Origin: Reichenbachiella ulvae
Lineage (GTDB): Bacteria; Bacteroidota; Bacteroidia; Cytophagales; Cyclobacteriaceae
Assembly: GCF_025833875.1 (NCBI RefSeq)
Contig: NZ_JAOYOD010000001.1
Location: 1,178,001-1,242,000 of the forward strand
Direction of reading: 5' to 3'
DNA length: 64,000 nucleotides
How positions within the stretch are numbered: the first letter of the stretch is position 1; the number at the start of each line of letters is the position of its first letter. The translations under genes were made by a program, and so were the position numbers. The notes beneath the pieces were generated by a model. The model was not told where the DNA came from and searched no databases. It saw only the letters and a program-made list of their open reading frames with translations. Shown one piece after another: positions 43,092 to 53,236 of this stretch.

Positions 43092-46000
43092 ATGAAATTA
43101 ATATATCAAGGCGTATCCCTACTGGGGATGCTATGTGTTCTGTTGACTTCCCAACTTAATGCCCAGGAGATCAGTACGGTAGTTTTTGATGATCTGACTC
43201 CTGATCATAGGATCAAAGGTATCTATTCTATAGAAATAGATGAAACGGGAAATTACCTCAAAGAAATGTCTGATGGCACGCTATCCACAGCAACATTAGA
43301 TGCGAGTGATCAGCATTTCTACTTTTGGATCATTGAAAACCTAGTGACTCGTACGTTTCAGCTGCACAGTGCCTCTACCAGTAGGGCAGTAGTGAGTATT
43401 CAGGAGGACGGTACCGCTAGGTTGTCTTCGGACTTTGAAGAGGAGACGACACAGCTGCTTATGAGAATGGATCCACTAGGTCCTCTTCGTTCATTGTCTG
43501 AGGAAAGAGAGTCAGTGATGGCTATTGGTTCTATAGTTACCCAATCCCTGAACGATTATACCGGTACTGCCGAATGCGAATGCTACGGTTTTACTCTTGA
43601 TGGGTCCAATAGACTCAATATTCATCAGGCTACATTAGGGGCAGGAGGCTATATGGGGTTTCCTATATCGAAAACCGAGTTGGAGTCAACAGGCACTATG
43701 GTGTTGCAAGGGGATGAAGCCACTTTAGTATCAGTAGAAGGTGGCGCTAAGCCACTGAACTTCGTTTCATCTCAGTTTTACGTTTCAGGTTTTGGTGCTG
43801 ATGACTTTGAATTGCAACTGGAGCCTGGTGCTGTAGGGTCTGTTGGCTTCATTAATTATACTAATCAGCTTTTCGAGGTAGATGTTTATCAGTATGCTAA
43901 ACCGGAAGTGGGCATTCGTTTCGATGAAGATGATGTTTATCTTTTCCTTTTTACAGGAGATCAAGAACTGCCTTCTACCACGGAAATCATAGACAATGAG
44001 AAATTAACTGGGTTTAATATGATAGACCCCATTTACTTTGGTTTTCAGAGTCAATATCAATTTGTAGCTAGCCAGGGTGACAAAACTGTTACTTTAAATA
44101 CGGGTGTCCCAGCAGAACAATACCTAAACCAATCGGTTACTCAACGAGCCAGGTTGTTAGTTGGATTGGAAGAAGGGGAGGTTTCCTTAGCTTATACGAT
44201 GGCTAACGGATTGATCAACTCTAGCAATGATCAAGGAAGCATCTCAGGAAAGCATCTGGCCTCTACCAATCCCTACTTGCCATACAACAAAGGAGAAAAA
44301 CTAGTCAATACATTTGATTGGCAGCAATCGCAGTGGATGGTACGCTATGACGGTGGGCTGGCAGAAGGAGAGGCCGAATTCAGTCCATTTTACAACAATA
44401 CAAACGCAGGATTTTCTGGTATTAGTGCCAAGTTTGATCCAGATGATGGTAGCTATATGGGTGGTGAAGATTTCTCTTCAATCGAAGGCTGGGAATTGTT
44501 AAAAGCCAACCTCGGCTACTATGCCGATGGAACAGAAATTAACCCTGCACCTAAATTCCCATATGTATTGCTATATGACAGGATTAGTGCTACGCTAAGA
44601 GTTTTCGTATATGTACATAGCGAGGGTGCATCCAATCAATTGCAAGTCACACTTGGTGTTGGTGGCAAAAATCCTATTGAACAGACGGAGGAAGACTATA
44701 CTCCACTATTATGGGGTAGTCTTCAGCAATACAAATCTTTGGATCAGGTAGAGTATGGATCCTATACCAAGTCAACTGCTCTTTCGGCCTCTACTTCAGA
44801 GGGAAGAGAGTGGTACTATTACGACTTTATTATGGAATTTGATCCCTGTACGAGCTTCTTCGAATCGAGCATCATCGTAGATGTCAACAAAATGCTAGTA
44901 GGAGAAATGTCGCTGGTAGGACGTATGCAAGGGGGTACTATCCCAGCTGGTTCAGAGGAGTACAGTGACTGGATGAGCAATCAAGAAAATTACTTGATGG
45001 GAGTAATGGGGACTCCATTTGGTGAACTGTCGAATACCCTTGGTGATATCTCCATGAATCAAATGTCGAATTTTGGTTTGAAGGAATTTGAAGAAAGCCT
45101 TGAAGGCACTTTGGTAGGGTCTGATATTCCAGAATGGGAAAAACAAGAAGCCAAATTGCTATGGGAGGCACAGGAGCTTGTTGCAGATCAGGAAGAAACG
45201 GAGAGAGAAGAAGCAAAGGAAAAACAACTTTGGGAAGGAATTATTGGAGTCAGTTCGGTTGTAACAGGTGGGATTGCAGGAGGAGTTGTTGAAAAATTAC
45301 CAATTGGGGGAGCGATTACCGGACTTAATACGCTAGGCAATGGTATTCTCAATATTGTTCAAGGTGCCTCCAAAGATGATGAAAGCGTGCTTCCTTCAAG
45401 TAAATTAGCCTATGCAAAAAAGCTTCATTATGAGAACATCAAAGACAAGGTCAAGAATGATGATCAGGTGATCAAGTTGCCTATACCAGAACCTCGTCCC
45501 AATGTGGTATTTGGAGAGTTAGCTTTGAGTGGCACCTTGGAAGTAGAAACTCATATGACGACAGCATATCTGGCAACACCTGGTGCTCTCAATTCAGATC
45601 AGGGACCGGAGTGGCATCAGAATGGATCCAGAGGTGCAGCTCCTTTGTATAACAATCCCCTGGGTAAGTTCACCATGCTCAATCAACCAGAGTTTGCGAT
45701 AGCGGTTTCCAAAAGTGGCGATAATTTTAGTGCCTATCTCAAAATCAAGGAGAAACCTTATTTTGCCATCAATGACAGAGTCGGGGGTAAAATCGTAGAT
45801 GCAATTAAGTTGTCGATCAATGTAGAAACAGCGAGTGACGGCCCATTGCCTCAAAACAAAACAAGCAGTGGTTATACGATTTTATTTGATGGAGAAAATG
45901 GTTCTTTGCCAGGAGAAATGGATATCACACATCTTTTACATCAAGATTCGTTGAGAGCCAAATTCGCCAATGCCAGTGAAGGGACTAATTTCAATGAGGA

Positions 46001-49000
46001 GTTATCAAAATGGATAACTGTTTCGTATGATGTCTGGTCTTTGACCTTAACCAGCCTCAAGAGTAGAAGCCAAGAACGAATTATGGCTAACTCCAGTCAA
46101 TACTATGATGGCGTAAGCACATTCGAGTTTCAAGAATTGGAAGGCAATTTGAGTGAATTTACATTGGCTGCACAAAACAAGGCATTCTGCGATGGTATCG
46201 AGGCATTCAATACATATAATTTTGGAGACCGAGATGGATTAGGGCAGAATTATACAATTTCAAACATTCAGGACAATTTTAAATCTGTGATGTATAATTA
46301 TTGTACTGAGATGAACAATGGAAATGCTCCTGACACGCTTGCCAATCCTTATCTCAAGCATCTCGGTGATAGAATGATTAATGAGTTAGAGGAATTGAAT
46401 TTTGATGTAAAGATTAGAAATGATGAGGATCTAGATGAAACACAGACTTTAATTTTTGCATTGGATGCAGTATCCATAGCTTCTGGTATGACCATAGATC
46501 CATCCACTGGATCTTATAGTTGGTCAACTACTGAGAGCCACGATGGTACACATGAAGTGACTATATCAGTAACCGATAATGAAGGACGAGATGACAAGGA
46601 AAGATTTACTATTGTAGTGAATGAGGTAAACACTGCACCGGTACTCACAGCTATCGGAGATCAAGTTATAGATGAACTTACAGAGCTTACTTTTACAGTC
46701 TATGCTGAAGATCCCGATGATACCAATCAAGAATTAAGCTTTACCCTGGATGAAACATCCATAGCAAGTGGAATGTCATTGGATGTCTCTTCTGGTGAAT
46801 TCAGTTGGACGCCAACAGAATCACAGGACGGCACCTATGAAGTGACTGTATCGGTCAGCGATGGAACAGCGACAGATACTGAAGTAATTTCTATCGAGGT
46901 AGCAGAGGTCAATTCAGCTCCAATACTATCTACGTTAGTGGATCAAAGTGTGGATGAATTAACGGAGTTGACTTTATCTGTGACTGCCGAGGACACAGAT
47001 ATCCCTGAACAAACTTTGACCTATAGTCTGGATGAAGAATCACTGAGCCTGGGCATGAGTCTCAATGAAAGTACAGGAGCATTCAGCTGGACACCCTCGG
47101 AATCGCAGGACGGAAGCTACAATGTCACTCTTACGGTATCGGATGGTAGTGCCATTGATAGTGAGACTTTTACTGTCATGGTTGCAGAGCAGAACACCGC
47201 ACCAGTATTGGTTGTCATTGACGATCAAAACGTCGATGAATTGACGGAGTTGACTTTTACTGTGACTGCTGAAGACACAGATATCCCTGAACAAACTTTG
47301 ACCTATAGTCTTGATGAAGAATCACTGGGTCTTGGGATGAGTATCAACGAAAGTACAGGAGCATTCAGTTGGACGCCTACTGAAGCTCAGGATGGTAGCT
47401 ATGATGTAACTGTTTCGGTATCGGATGGTAGTGCCATTGATAGTGAAACATATACCATTACCGTCGTAGAGCAAAATACCAGTCCCGATTTAACCACTAT
47501 CGGCGATCAAAGCGTGGATGAATTGACGGACTTGACTTTCACTGTGACTGCTGAAGACACAGATATTCCAGAACAAAACTTGACCTATAGTCTTGATGAA
47601 GAATCGTTGGGCCTGGGCATGAGCATCCATGAAAGTACGGGTGCATTCAGCTGGACGCCTACAGAAGCTCAGGATGGTAGCTATGAAGTGACTGTATCGG
47701 TCAGCGATGGAACAGCGACAGATACTGAAGTAATTTCTATCGAGGTAGCAGAGGTCAATTCAGCTCCAATACTATCTACGTTAGTGGATCAAAGTGTGGA
47801 TGAATTAACGGAGTTGACTTTATCTGTGACTGCCGAGGACACAGATATCCCTGAACAAACTTTGACCTATAGTCTGGATGTAGAATCACTGAGCCTGGGC
47901 ATGAGTCTCAATGAAAGTACAGGAGCATTCAGCTGGACACCCTCGGAATCGCAGGACGGAAGCTACAATGTCACTCTTACGGTATCGGATGGTAGCGCCA
48001 TGGATAGTGAGACTTTTACTGTCATGGTTGCAGAGCAGAACACCGCACCAGTATTGGTTGTCATTGACGATCAAAACGTCGATGAATTGACGGAGTTGAC
48101 TTTTACTGTGACTGCCGAGGACACAGATATCCCTGAACAAACTTTGACCTATAGTCTTGATGAAGAATCACTGGGTATTGGGATGAGTATCAACGAAAGT
48201 ACAGGAGCATTCAGCTGGACACCCTCGGAATCGCAGGATGGAAGCTATGAGGTGACTCTTACAGTATCGGATGGTAGTGCCATTGATAGTGAGACTTTTA
48301 CTGTCATGGTTGCAGAGCAGAACACCGCACCAGTATTGGTTGTCATTGACGATCAAAACGTCGATGAATTGACGGAGTTGACTTTTACTGTGACTGCTGA
48401 AGACACAGATATCCCTGAACAAACTTTGACCTATAGTCTTGATGAAGAATCACTGGGTCTTGGGATGAGTATCAACGAAAGTACAGGAGCATTCAGTTGG
48501 ATTCCTACCGAAGTACAGGATGGCGAACAAACCGTGAGCATCACGGTGAGCGATGGAGTATTAACTGATAGTCAATCGATCACCATTACTGTCAATGAAG
48601 TGGAAGAAACAGTCAATGCAGCCCCAGTTTTGGCGGCTATTGATAATCAAAGCGTGGATGAAGGAACAGAACTAACTTTCACTGCGAATGCTACTGACGT
48701 TGATAGTGAATCACTAAGTTTTACTCTAGATGAGGTTTCAATGTCTAAGGGCATGTCCATTGACGCTAGCACAGGAGAGTTTAGTTGGACTCCTTCTGAA
48801 TCACAGGATGGCGAGCATACTGTGAGCATCACAGTGAGTGATGGAAAATTAACCGATAGTCAATCCATCACGATCATGGTTAATGAAGTAGAAGAAACAG
48901 TCAATGAAGCCCCTGTTTTGGATCCTGTATCTGATCAAAGTGTGGATGAAGGAGTGGAACTAAGCTTCAATGTCAGCGCTACTGATACCGATAGTGAGTC

Positions 49001-50033
49001 ACTGACCTTTAGTCTTGATGAAACATCAGTCAACAAAGGAATGAACCTTGACGCTATCACTGGAGCATTCAATTGGACACCATCTGAATCACAGGATGGC
49101 CAACATACAGTAAGTCTCACGGTGAGTGATGGAGAACTAGAGGATAGTCAGGATTTCGTGATTACGGTCAATGAAGTAGAAGAAACAGTCAATGAAGCCC
49201 CTGTTTTGGATCCTGTATCTGATCAAAGTGTGGATGAAGGAGTGGAACTAAGCTTCAATGTCAGTGCTACTGATACCGATAGTGAATCCCTGACCTTTAG
49301 TCTTGATGAAACATCCATCAGCAAGGGAATGACTATAGAAGCTTCCTCTGGAACATTCAGCTGGACACCCACAGAATCACAGGATGGTTTGCACGAAGTG
49401 ACCCTATCTGTGACTGATGGCATCATAATAGTAAATGCAATCATCAGCATTGAAGTGTTAGAAGTCAATCAGGCGCCAGTTTTGTCGGAAATATCTGATC
49501 ATACTATTAGGGCCTTAGAGGAACTAACCTTCACGACCATTGCCTCTGATGATGATGAGCCTATTCAAACGCTTACATTCACTTTGGATGAAACATCTGA
49601 GAGCAAAGGTATGTTTGTAGATGCCAGCTCAGGATTATTTAGTTGGACCCCAACAGAGAGTCAAATAGGAGTGTTTGCGGTAACTCTCAGTGTCACTGAC
49701 GGGGAGTTGAAGGATAGTCAGACATTTGAGGTTTTTGTAGATGATATAATAACTGCAGCTGATTTAGGTAATCTCAATGAGGTAAGTATATACCCCATAC
49801 CAGCGAAAGATAGATTATCTATAAAAGTAGAAGGGTATGAAAACTCTGATGATGCCTTAATACAATTGATCAGCGTGGGTGGCTTAAGGGTATTCCAAGC
49901 AAATGTGGATATGTCGACTAGTCAGCCATTGACAGTAACAATAAATCTATCGGACATTCAATCAGGGGTTTATATCATAAGAATAAGTGCAGAAGGTTAT
50001 CCTGATCATTTAGGACGAATAATCATCGAATAG
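43092..50033 (+). CDS. Giant T9SS-secreted protein with twelve Ig/cadherin-like repeats
   Basis: A 2313-residue secreted protein. A signal peptide (to about 25, 'LNAQEIS') precedes a large N-terminal region (25-1090) of unknown fold containing a glycine-rich hydrophobic stretch near 715-760 ('GVSSVVTGGIAGGVVEKL'). Twelve repeats of about 94 residues follow (about 1095-2215), each with 'P.L..I.DQ.VDE' and 'G.FSWTP(S/T)ESQDG.Y', matching Ig/cadherin-like (He_PIG) repeats that usually bind calcium. It ends in a type IX secretion C-terminal sorting domain ('VSIYPIPAKDRLSIKVEGYE...GVYIIRIS'). A role in surface adhesion or gliding is inferred. Confidence 0.9.
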   Translation: MKLIYQGVSLLGMLCVLLTSQLNAQEISTVVFDDLTPDHRIKGIYSIEIDETGNYLKEMSDGTLSTATLDASDQHFYFWIIENLVTRTFQLHSASTSRAVVSIQEDGTARLSSDFEEETTQLLMRMDPLGPLRSLSEERESVMAIGSIVTQSLNDYTGTAECECYGFTLDGSNRLNIHQATLGAGGYMGFPISKTELESTGTMVLQGDEATLVSVEGGAKPLNFVSSQFYVSGFGADDFELQLEPGAVGSVGFINYTNQLFEVDVYQYAKPEVGIRFDEDDVYLFLFTGDQELPSTTEIIDNEKLTGFNMIDPIYFGFQSQYQFVASQGDKTVTLNTGVPAEQYLNQSVTQRARLLVGLEEGEVSLAYTMANGLINSSNDQGSISGKHLASTNPYLPYNKGEKLVNTFDWQQSQWMVRYDGGLAEGEAEFSPFYNNTNAGFSGISAKFDPDDGSYMGGEDFSSIEGWELLKANLGYYADGTEINPAPKFPYVLLYDRISATLRVFVYVHSEGASNQLQVTLGVGGKNPIEQTEEDYTPLLWGSLQQYKSLDQVEYGSYTKSTALSASTSEGREWYYYDFIMEFDPCTSFFESSIIVDVNKMLVGEMSLVGRMQGGTIPAGSEEYSDWMSNQENYLMGVMGTPFGELSNTLGDISMNQMSNFGLKEFEESLEGTLVGSDIPEWEKQEAKLLWEAQELVADQEETEREEAKEKQLWEGIIGVSSVVTGGIAGGVVEKLPIGGAITGLNTLGNGILNIVQGASKDDESVLPSSKLAYAKKLHYENIKDKVKNDDQVIKLPIPEPRPNVVFGELALSGTLEVETHMTTAYLATPGALNSDQGPEWHQNGSRGAAPLYNNPLGKFTMLNQPEFAIAVSKSGDNFSAYLKIKEKPYFAINDRVGGKIVDAIKLSINVETASDGPLPQNKTSSGYTILFDGENGSLPGEMDITHLLHQDSLRAKFANASEGTNFNEELSKWITVSYDVWSLTLTSLKSRSQERIMANSSQYYDGVSTFEFQELEGNLSEFTLAAQNKAFCDGIEAFNTYNFGDRDGLGQNYTISNIQDNFKSVMYNYCTEMNNGNAPDTLANPYLKHLGDRMINELEELNFDVKIRNDEDLDETQTLIFALDAVSIASGMTIDPSTGSYSWSTTESHDGTHEVTISVTDNEGRDDKERFTIVVNEVNTAPVLTAIGDQVIDELTELTFTVYAEDPDDTNQELSFTLDETSIASGMSLDVSSGEFSWTPTESQDGTYEVTVSVSDGTATDTEVISIEVAEVNSAPILSTLVDQSVDELTELTLSVTAEDTDIPEQTLTYSLDEESLSLGMSLNESTGAFSWTPSESQDGSYNVTLTVSDGSAIDSETFTVMVAEQNTAPVLVVIDDQNVDELTELTFTVTAEDTDIPEQTLTYSLDEESLGLGMSINESTGAFSWTPTEAQDGSYDVTVSVSDGSAIDSETYTITVVEQNTSPDLTTIGDQSVDELTDLTFTVTAEDTDIPEQNLTYSLDEESLGLGMSIHESTGAFSWTPTEAQDGSYEVTVSVSDGTATDTEVISIEVAEVNSAPILSTLVDQSVDELTELTLSVTAEDTDIPEQTLTYSLDVESLSLGMSLNESTGAFSWTPSESQDGSYNVTLTVSDGSAMDSETFTVMVAEQNTAPVLVVIDDQNVDELTELTFTVTAEDTDIPEQTLTYSLDEESLGIGMSINESTGAFSWTPSESQDGSYEVTLTVSDGSAIDSETFTVMVAEQNTAPVLVVIDDQNVDELTELTFTVTAEDTDIPEQTLTYSLDEESLGLGMSINESTGAFSWIPTEVQDGEQTVSITVSDGVLTDSQSITITVNEVEETVNAAPVLAAIDNQSVDEGTELTFTANATDVDSESLSFTLDEVSMSKGMSIDASTGEFSWTPSESQDGEHTVSITVSDGKLTDSQSITIMVNEVEETVNEAPVLDPVSDQSVDEGVELSFNVSATDTDSESLTFSLDETSVNKGMNLDAITGAFNWTPSESQDGQHTVSLTVSDGELEDSQDFVITVNEVEETVNEAPVLDPVSDQSVDEGVELSFNVSATDTDSESLTFSLDETSISKGMTIEASSGTFSWTPTESQDGLHEVTLSVTDGIIIVNAIISIEVLEVNQAPVLSEISDHTIRALEELTFTTIASDDDEPIQTLTFTLDETSESKGMFVDASSGLFSWTPTESQIGVFAVTLSVTDGELKDSQTFEVFVDDIITAADLGNLNEVSIYPIPAKDRLSIKVEGYENSDDALIQLISVGGLRVFQANVDMSTSQPLTVTINLSDIQSGVYIIRISAEGYPDHLGRIIIE
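46835..48214 (+). repeat. Recent 846-bp segmental duplication inside the giant repeat gene
   Basis: Bases 46835-47368 and 47681-48214 (offset 846 bp, three 282-bp units) align without gaps over 534 bp, with 6 mismatches counted by eye. Adjacent 282-bp units are also highly similar, and near 48901 and 49189 a further block of about 125 bp recurs at an offset of 288 bp. Such near-identity at DNA level, not just protein level, points to recent unequal recombination. Confidence 0.9.
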
Positions 50034-50078
50034 CGAATGGTTTAATCTCATGCGTTTGAATGAGAATAGAATTAAATA

Positions 50079-50108
50079 AAAACCAGAGCTTCTTAGTTCT
50101 GGTTTTTT
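50079..50108 (+). terminator. Rho-independent terminator after the giant repeat gene
   Basis: AAAACCAGA pairs with TCTGGTTTT around a 9-base loop, followed by a run of seven T's starting at 50103. It is placed 46 bp after the stop of the repeat protein and could also serve the convergent greB. Confidence 0.8.
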
Positions 50109-50223
50109 TATTTGGATTCGTCACTTTACTACTAGCTGAATGGAGAAAAATTCATACAAAACTTATTCATAATATCGAGTAGTCGATTAACAAGCACTAA
50201 ACGATACTTTGGAGGTGCCTTGC

Positions 50224-50742
50224 TTACCCCTTCACATACTCAATCGAATTGATGCGCCAGGTGAATTGGGCTGCTGGGGTTTTCACAACTACTTCATCGC
50301 CCACCTTTTTATCCATCAGGGCTTGAGCCATGGGGGAGTCCATGGAGATGTGGTCCTTGTTACCGATCAGTTCTTCGTACCCCACTATGCGTAGGTTCTT
50401 TTTGAAACCTTTCTCTAGATTTTCGATCTCCACCCAGGCGCCAAACATAACTTTTCCTTCCTGATTCGGGTGGTATTCGATCACCTTAAAGTCATCAATG
50501 CATTTTCGTAAGTAGAGCAATCGTTTATCAATTTCTCGGAGACGCTTTTTGTTGTAGTGATAGTCGGCATTCTCAGAGCGATCCCCAAGGCTGGCCGCCC
50601 AAGAGACCTTCTGAGTCGTCTCAGGTCGTTCTACACGCCATAGGTGATCGTGTTCTTCCCTTAGTTTTTGCATGCCTTCGGGCGTGATCATTTGCGAGCG
50701 TTTAATTTTTGGTAGAGTAGATTCTGGGATTTTACGACGCAT
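50224..50742 (-). CDS. greB: Transcript cleavage factor GreB
   Basis: A 172-residue Gre factor. The coiled-coil tip 'GDRSENADYHYNKKRLREIDKRLLYLRKCIDDFKVI' carries the acidic residues that enter the RNA polymerase secondary channel, and 'NADYHYNKKRLREID' matches GreB rather than GreA. A C-terminal FKBP-like domain follows ('DHISMDSPMAQALMDKKVGDEVVVKTP'). It rescues backtracked polymerase. It is a single-gene unit convergent with the giant repeat gene. Confidence 0.9.
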   Translation of the reverse strand: MRRKIPESTLPKIKRSQMITPEGMQKLREEHDHLWRVERPETTQKVSWAASLGDRSENADYHYNKKRLREIDKRLLYLRKCIDDFKVIEYHPNQEGKVMFGAWVEIENLEKGFKKNLRIVGYEELIGNKDHISMDSPMAQALMDKKVGDEVVVKTPAAQFTWRINSIEYVKG

Positions 50743-51025
50743 AGGGGTTATTCTTGTTTTTAAATCTTCTGCAAAGTAACATAATCTTCTTGTGTTATGT
50801 CAAGATCGTTTTGGTTCGAAAGAGGGATTAATATTCTGCAAATATTTGCATAGAATTCAATTTGAGTCAAGTAGGTCTGCGGAAAAGAATCTGTTAGGAA
50901 TTTAGGCAGGTGATATCAGATCACAGCAAGGACATCTACTGAGCCATTAAATCAACTATGGTCACGCCACAATAAATAGTTGCTAATCCAAGCTGTTTTG
51001 TTAATCCTAAAGGTAAATTACATGA

Positions 51026-51592
51026 ATGAGTAACAAGCTATACATCAAATACATGGTCAGTTTACGATGCAAGATGATGGTCAAAGAAGAGCTGCAGAAG
51101 CTTGGACTACACTATGTTATTGTGGATTTGGGTATGGTCGAAATTTTAGAAGACATTACACCGCAGCAAAGAAGCGAATTAAAAGCAAATTTGATGAAAT
51201 CTGGTTTGGAACTACTAGACAATAAGAGAAGCATACTGATTGAGCAAATCAAAAATGTGATCGTAGAAATGATCCATTATTCTGATGAGCTGCCTAAAGT
51301 GAACTACTCTGATTATATCAGTGAAAAATTGGGGTATGACTACACCTATTTGGCTAATACCTTCTCGGAGGTCAAAGGAATCACCATACAGCAATTCATT
51401 ATCATACATAAGATAGAAAAGGTCAAAGAGTTACTGATATATGACGAGCTGAACCTCACGGAAATATCCTACAAGCTTCATTATAGCAGTGTGGCTCACC
51501 TGTCCAATCAATTCAAAAAAATCACGGGATTAACTCCCACCTTTTACAAGCAACTAAAAAATAAGCGGAAACAAAACCTGGAAGACCTATAA
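51026..51592 (+). CDS. Compact AraC-family regulator with HMA-like N-terminus
   Basis: A 188-residue regulator. Residues 1-60 ('LYIKYMVSLRCKMMVKEELQKLGLHYVIVDLGMVEI') resemble a degenerate heavy-metal-associated domain, usually written MVCxRC in relatives, but here the first Cys is Ser (VSLRC). The C-terminal 100 residues are an AraC HTH ('LNLTEISYKLHYSSVAHLSNQFKKITGLTPTFYKQLK'). It precedes the fatty-acid desaturase gene by 126 bp on the same strand and may control it. Homologs with an intact CxxC probably bind metal; this one may not. Confidence 0.82.
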   Translation: MSNKLYIKYMVSLRCKMMVKEELQKLGLHYVIVDLGMVEILEDITPQQRSELKANLMKSGLELLDNKRSILIEQIKNVIVEMIHYSDELPKVNYSDYISEKLGYDYTYLANTFSEVKGITIQQFIIIHKIEKVKELLIYDELNLTEISYKLHYSSVAHLSNQFKKITGLTPTFYKQLKNKRKQNLEDL

Positions 51593-51717
51593 TACCCCAA
51601 GTGTAGTCTAGGTGCATTGTATATTTACAACGATTATCAATTTAGATGTAATAGAATAATCAGATGAGTCAAAGAACTTTGTGATATCAAACATTGCAGA
51701 CGAAGAAGATATTTGAT

Positions 51718-52812
51718 ATGAGCACTCTAAAAAATATAACCTTTGAAAATAATCATAGAGATTTCATGATTACGCTAAACAAGCGCGTCAATGAATACTT
51801 TAAGATGAAGAGAATGAGTCGATATGCAAATAGGGAAATGGTCATCAAATCTATTGCGATGATGTCACTGTATTTCGGCCCCTATGCCCTGATAATCAGC
51901 GGTGTGTTTTCAGGTGTATTTGCCAACCTTACTATGATCTTTTTGATGGGCCTAGGCCTAGCAGGAATAGGTCTATGTATAATGCATGATGGTAACCATG
52001 GGGCTTATGCCAATAAAAGATGGATCAACGTAGTGATTGGTTATACACTCAATTTGATTGGAGCAAATGCATTCAACTGGAAGGTTCAACACAATGTACT
52101 TCACCACTCCTATACTAATGTGAGCGACGCAGATGAAGATGTCAGCCAAAAAGGACCATTGCGTTTTTCCCCTCATGAAAAATGGAAATGGTATCATAGA
52201 TATCAATTTATATACGCATGGTTTCTGTATGGTTTTATGACCTTATTATGGATGTTTTTTAAAGATTTCGGGCAACTTTTAAGATATCAAAGGATGGGGT
52301 GGATCAGGTATCAGAAAAGCAATGCATGGAAAGAGTGGGGCATCCTCATCACGACCAAGGTCATATATTTCAGTTATATTTTTATTATACCCTTGCTCGT
52401 TACTCCTTGGGTGTGGTGGCAAGTCATTGTTGGCATTTTGATTATGCACTACATTACCGGTTTTTTATTGGCCATTATTTTCCAGCCTTCCCACGTGATA
52501 GAAGGATCAGAATTTCCAAAGCCGGATATTAATCACTCACTTAATGATAATTGGGCCATTCACCAATTGAAAACCACTACGAACTATGCCAATAAGAGTC
52601 GATGGTTTACCTGGTTTGTAGGAGGCTTGAATTTTCAGATTGAGCATCATCTCTTTCCGGGCATTTGTCATGTACACTATCCGAAAATTTCAGGAATCGT
52701 CAGGTCAACTGCTAGTGAATTTGGTTTTCCCTATAAACGAGTAAGCACCTTTGCCAAAGCGCTTGAGGGTCACATTAAGTTGCTCAAGCGGTTGGGGAAG
52801 AGGCCTGCTTGA
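51718..52812 (+). CDS. Membrane fatty-acid desaturase
   Basis: About 364 residues from 'MSTLKNITFENNHRDF', preferred over an upstream ATG at 51694. Three histidine boxes that bind the diiron centre are present: 'HDGNH' (90-94), 'HNVLHHSY' (125-130) and 'QIEHHLFPGICH' near the C-terminus. The Q-x-x-HH third box is typical of front-end acyl-lipid or linoleoyl-CoA type desaturases. Four membrane helices are seen. It adjusts membrane fluidity and is often induced by cold. Confidence 0.9.
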   Translation: MSTLKNITFENNHRDFMITLNKRVNEYFKMKRMSRYANREMVIKSIAMMSLYFGPYALIISGVFSGVFANLTMIFLMGLGLAGIGLCIMHDGNHGAYANKRWINVVIGYTLNLIGANAFNWKVQHNVLHHSYTNVSDADEDVSQKGPLRFSPHEKWKWYHRYQFIYAWFLYGFMTLLWMFFKDFGQLLRYQRMGWIRYQKSNAWKEWGILITTKVIYFSYIFIIPLLVTPWVWWQVIVGILIMHYITGFLLAIIFQPSHVIEGSEFPKPDINHSLNDNWAIHQLKTTTNYANKSRWFTWFVGGLNFQIEHHLFPGICHVHYPKISGIVRSTASEFGFPYKRVSTFAKALEGHIKLLKRLGKRPA

Positions 52813-53236
52813 TCGAACCAGTTGTCAAAAATTGGTTAGCATATGATTTTGACAAGGTATACAATTCTTCCAAAACCAATTGCCCAACTTGGCAGCTTGA
52901 ATGATGGTATATAGCCGTCTTACTCCTGATATCCATGGGCAAGGCCATGGAAACAATGAGCTTTTTGTTCAAAACCCTTGCAGGAAGGCATGTGTTACGG
53001 TAGTAAATACTAAAATGATTCAGTCGCTGAATATGGAGTTTATGTAAATATGTTCGCAAGACCTGTAACACGTTAATTAGGATTCCGCAGAACATTCGAT
53101 TAGGAAATTAAGTAAGCTAGCCTCAATAACTAAGAGCAAATGAAGGAATGCCGATGAAAGCCAACGCAAAGGTGTATTGACATTTGCTGGCTAGATAAAG
53201 ATAAATTGATTGTAAATGACAAAAAACCACACTAAG
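52813..53236. other. Intergenic region
   Basis: About 420 bases with no recognisable gene. AACCA at 52816 and TTGGTT near 52832 could form a weak hairpin after the desaturase gene without a T-tract. Otherwise no repeat, promoter consensus or RNA structure stood out. Confidence 0.4.

Noticed and set aside
47040..48422. Three near-identical 84-codon frames on the minus strand (47040-47294, 47886-48140, 48168-48422).
   Set aside because: They are antisense shadows of the 282-bp repeats of the giant surface protein gene.
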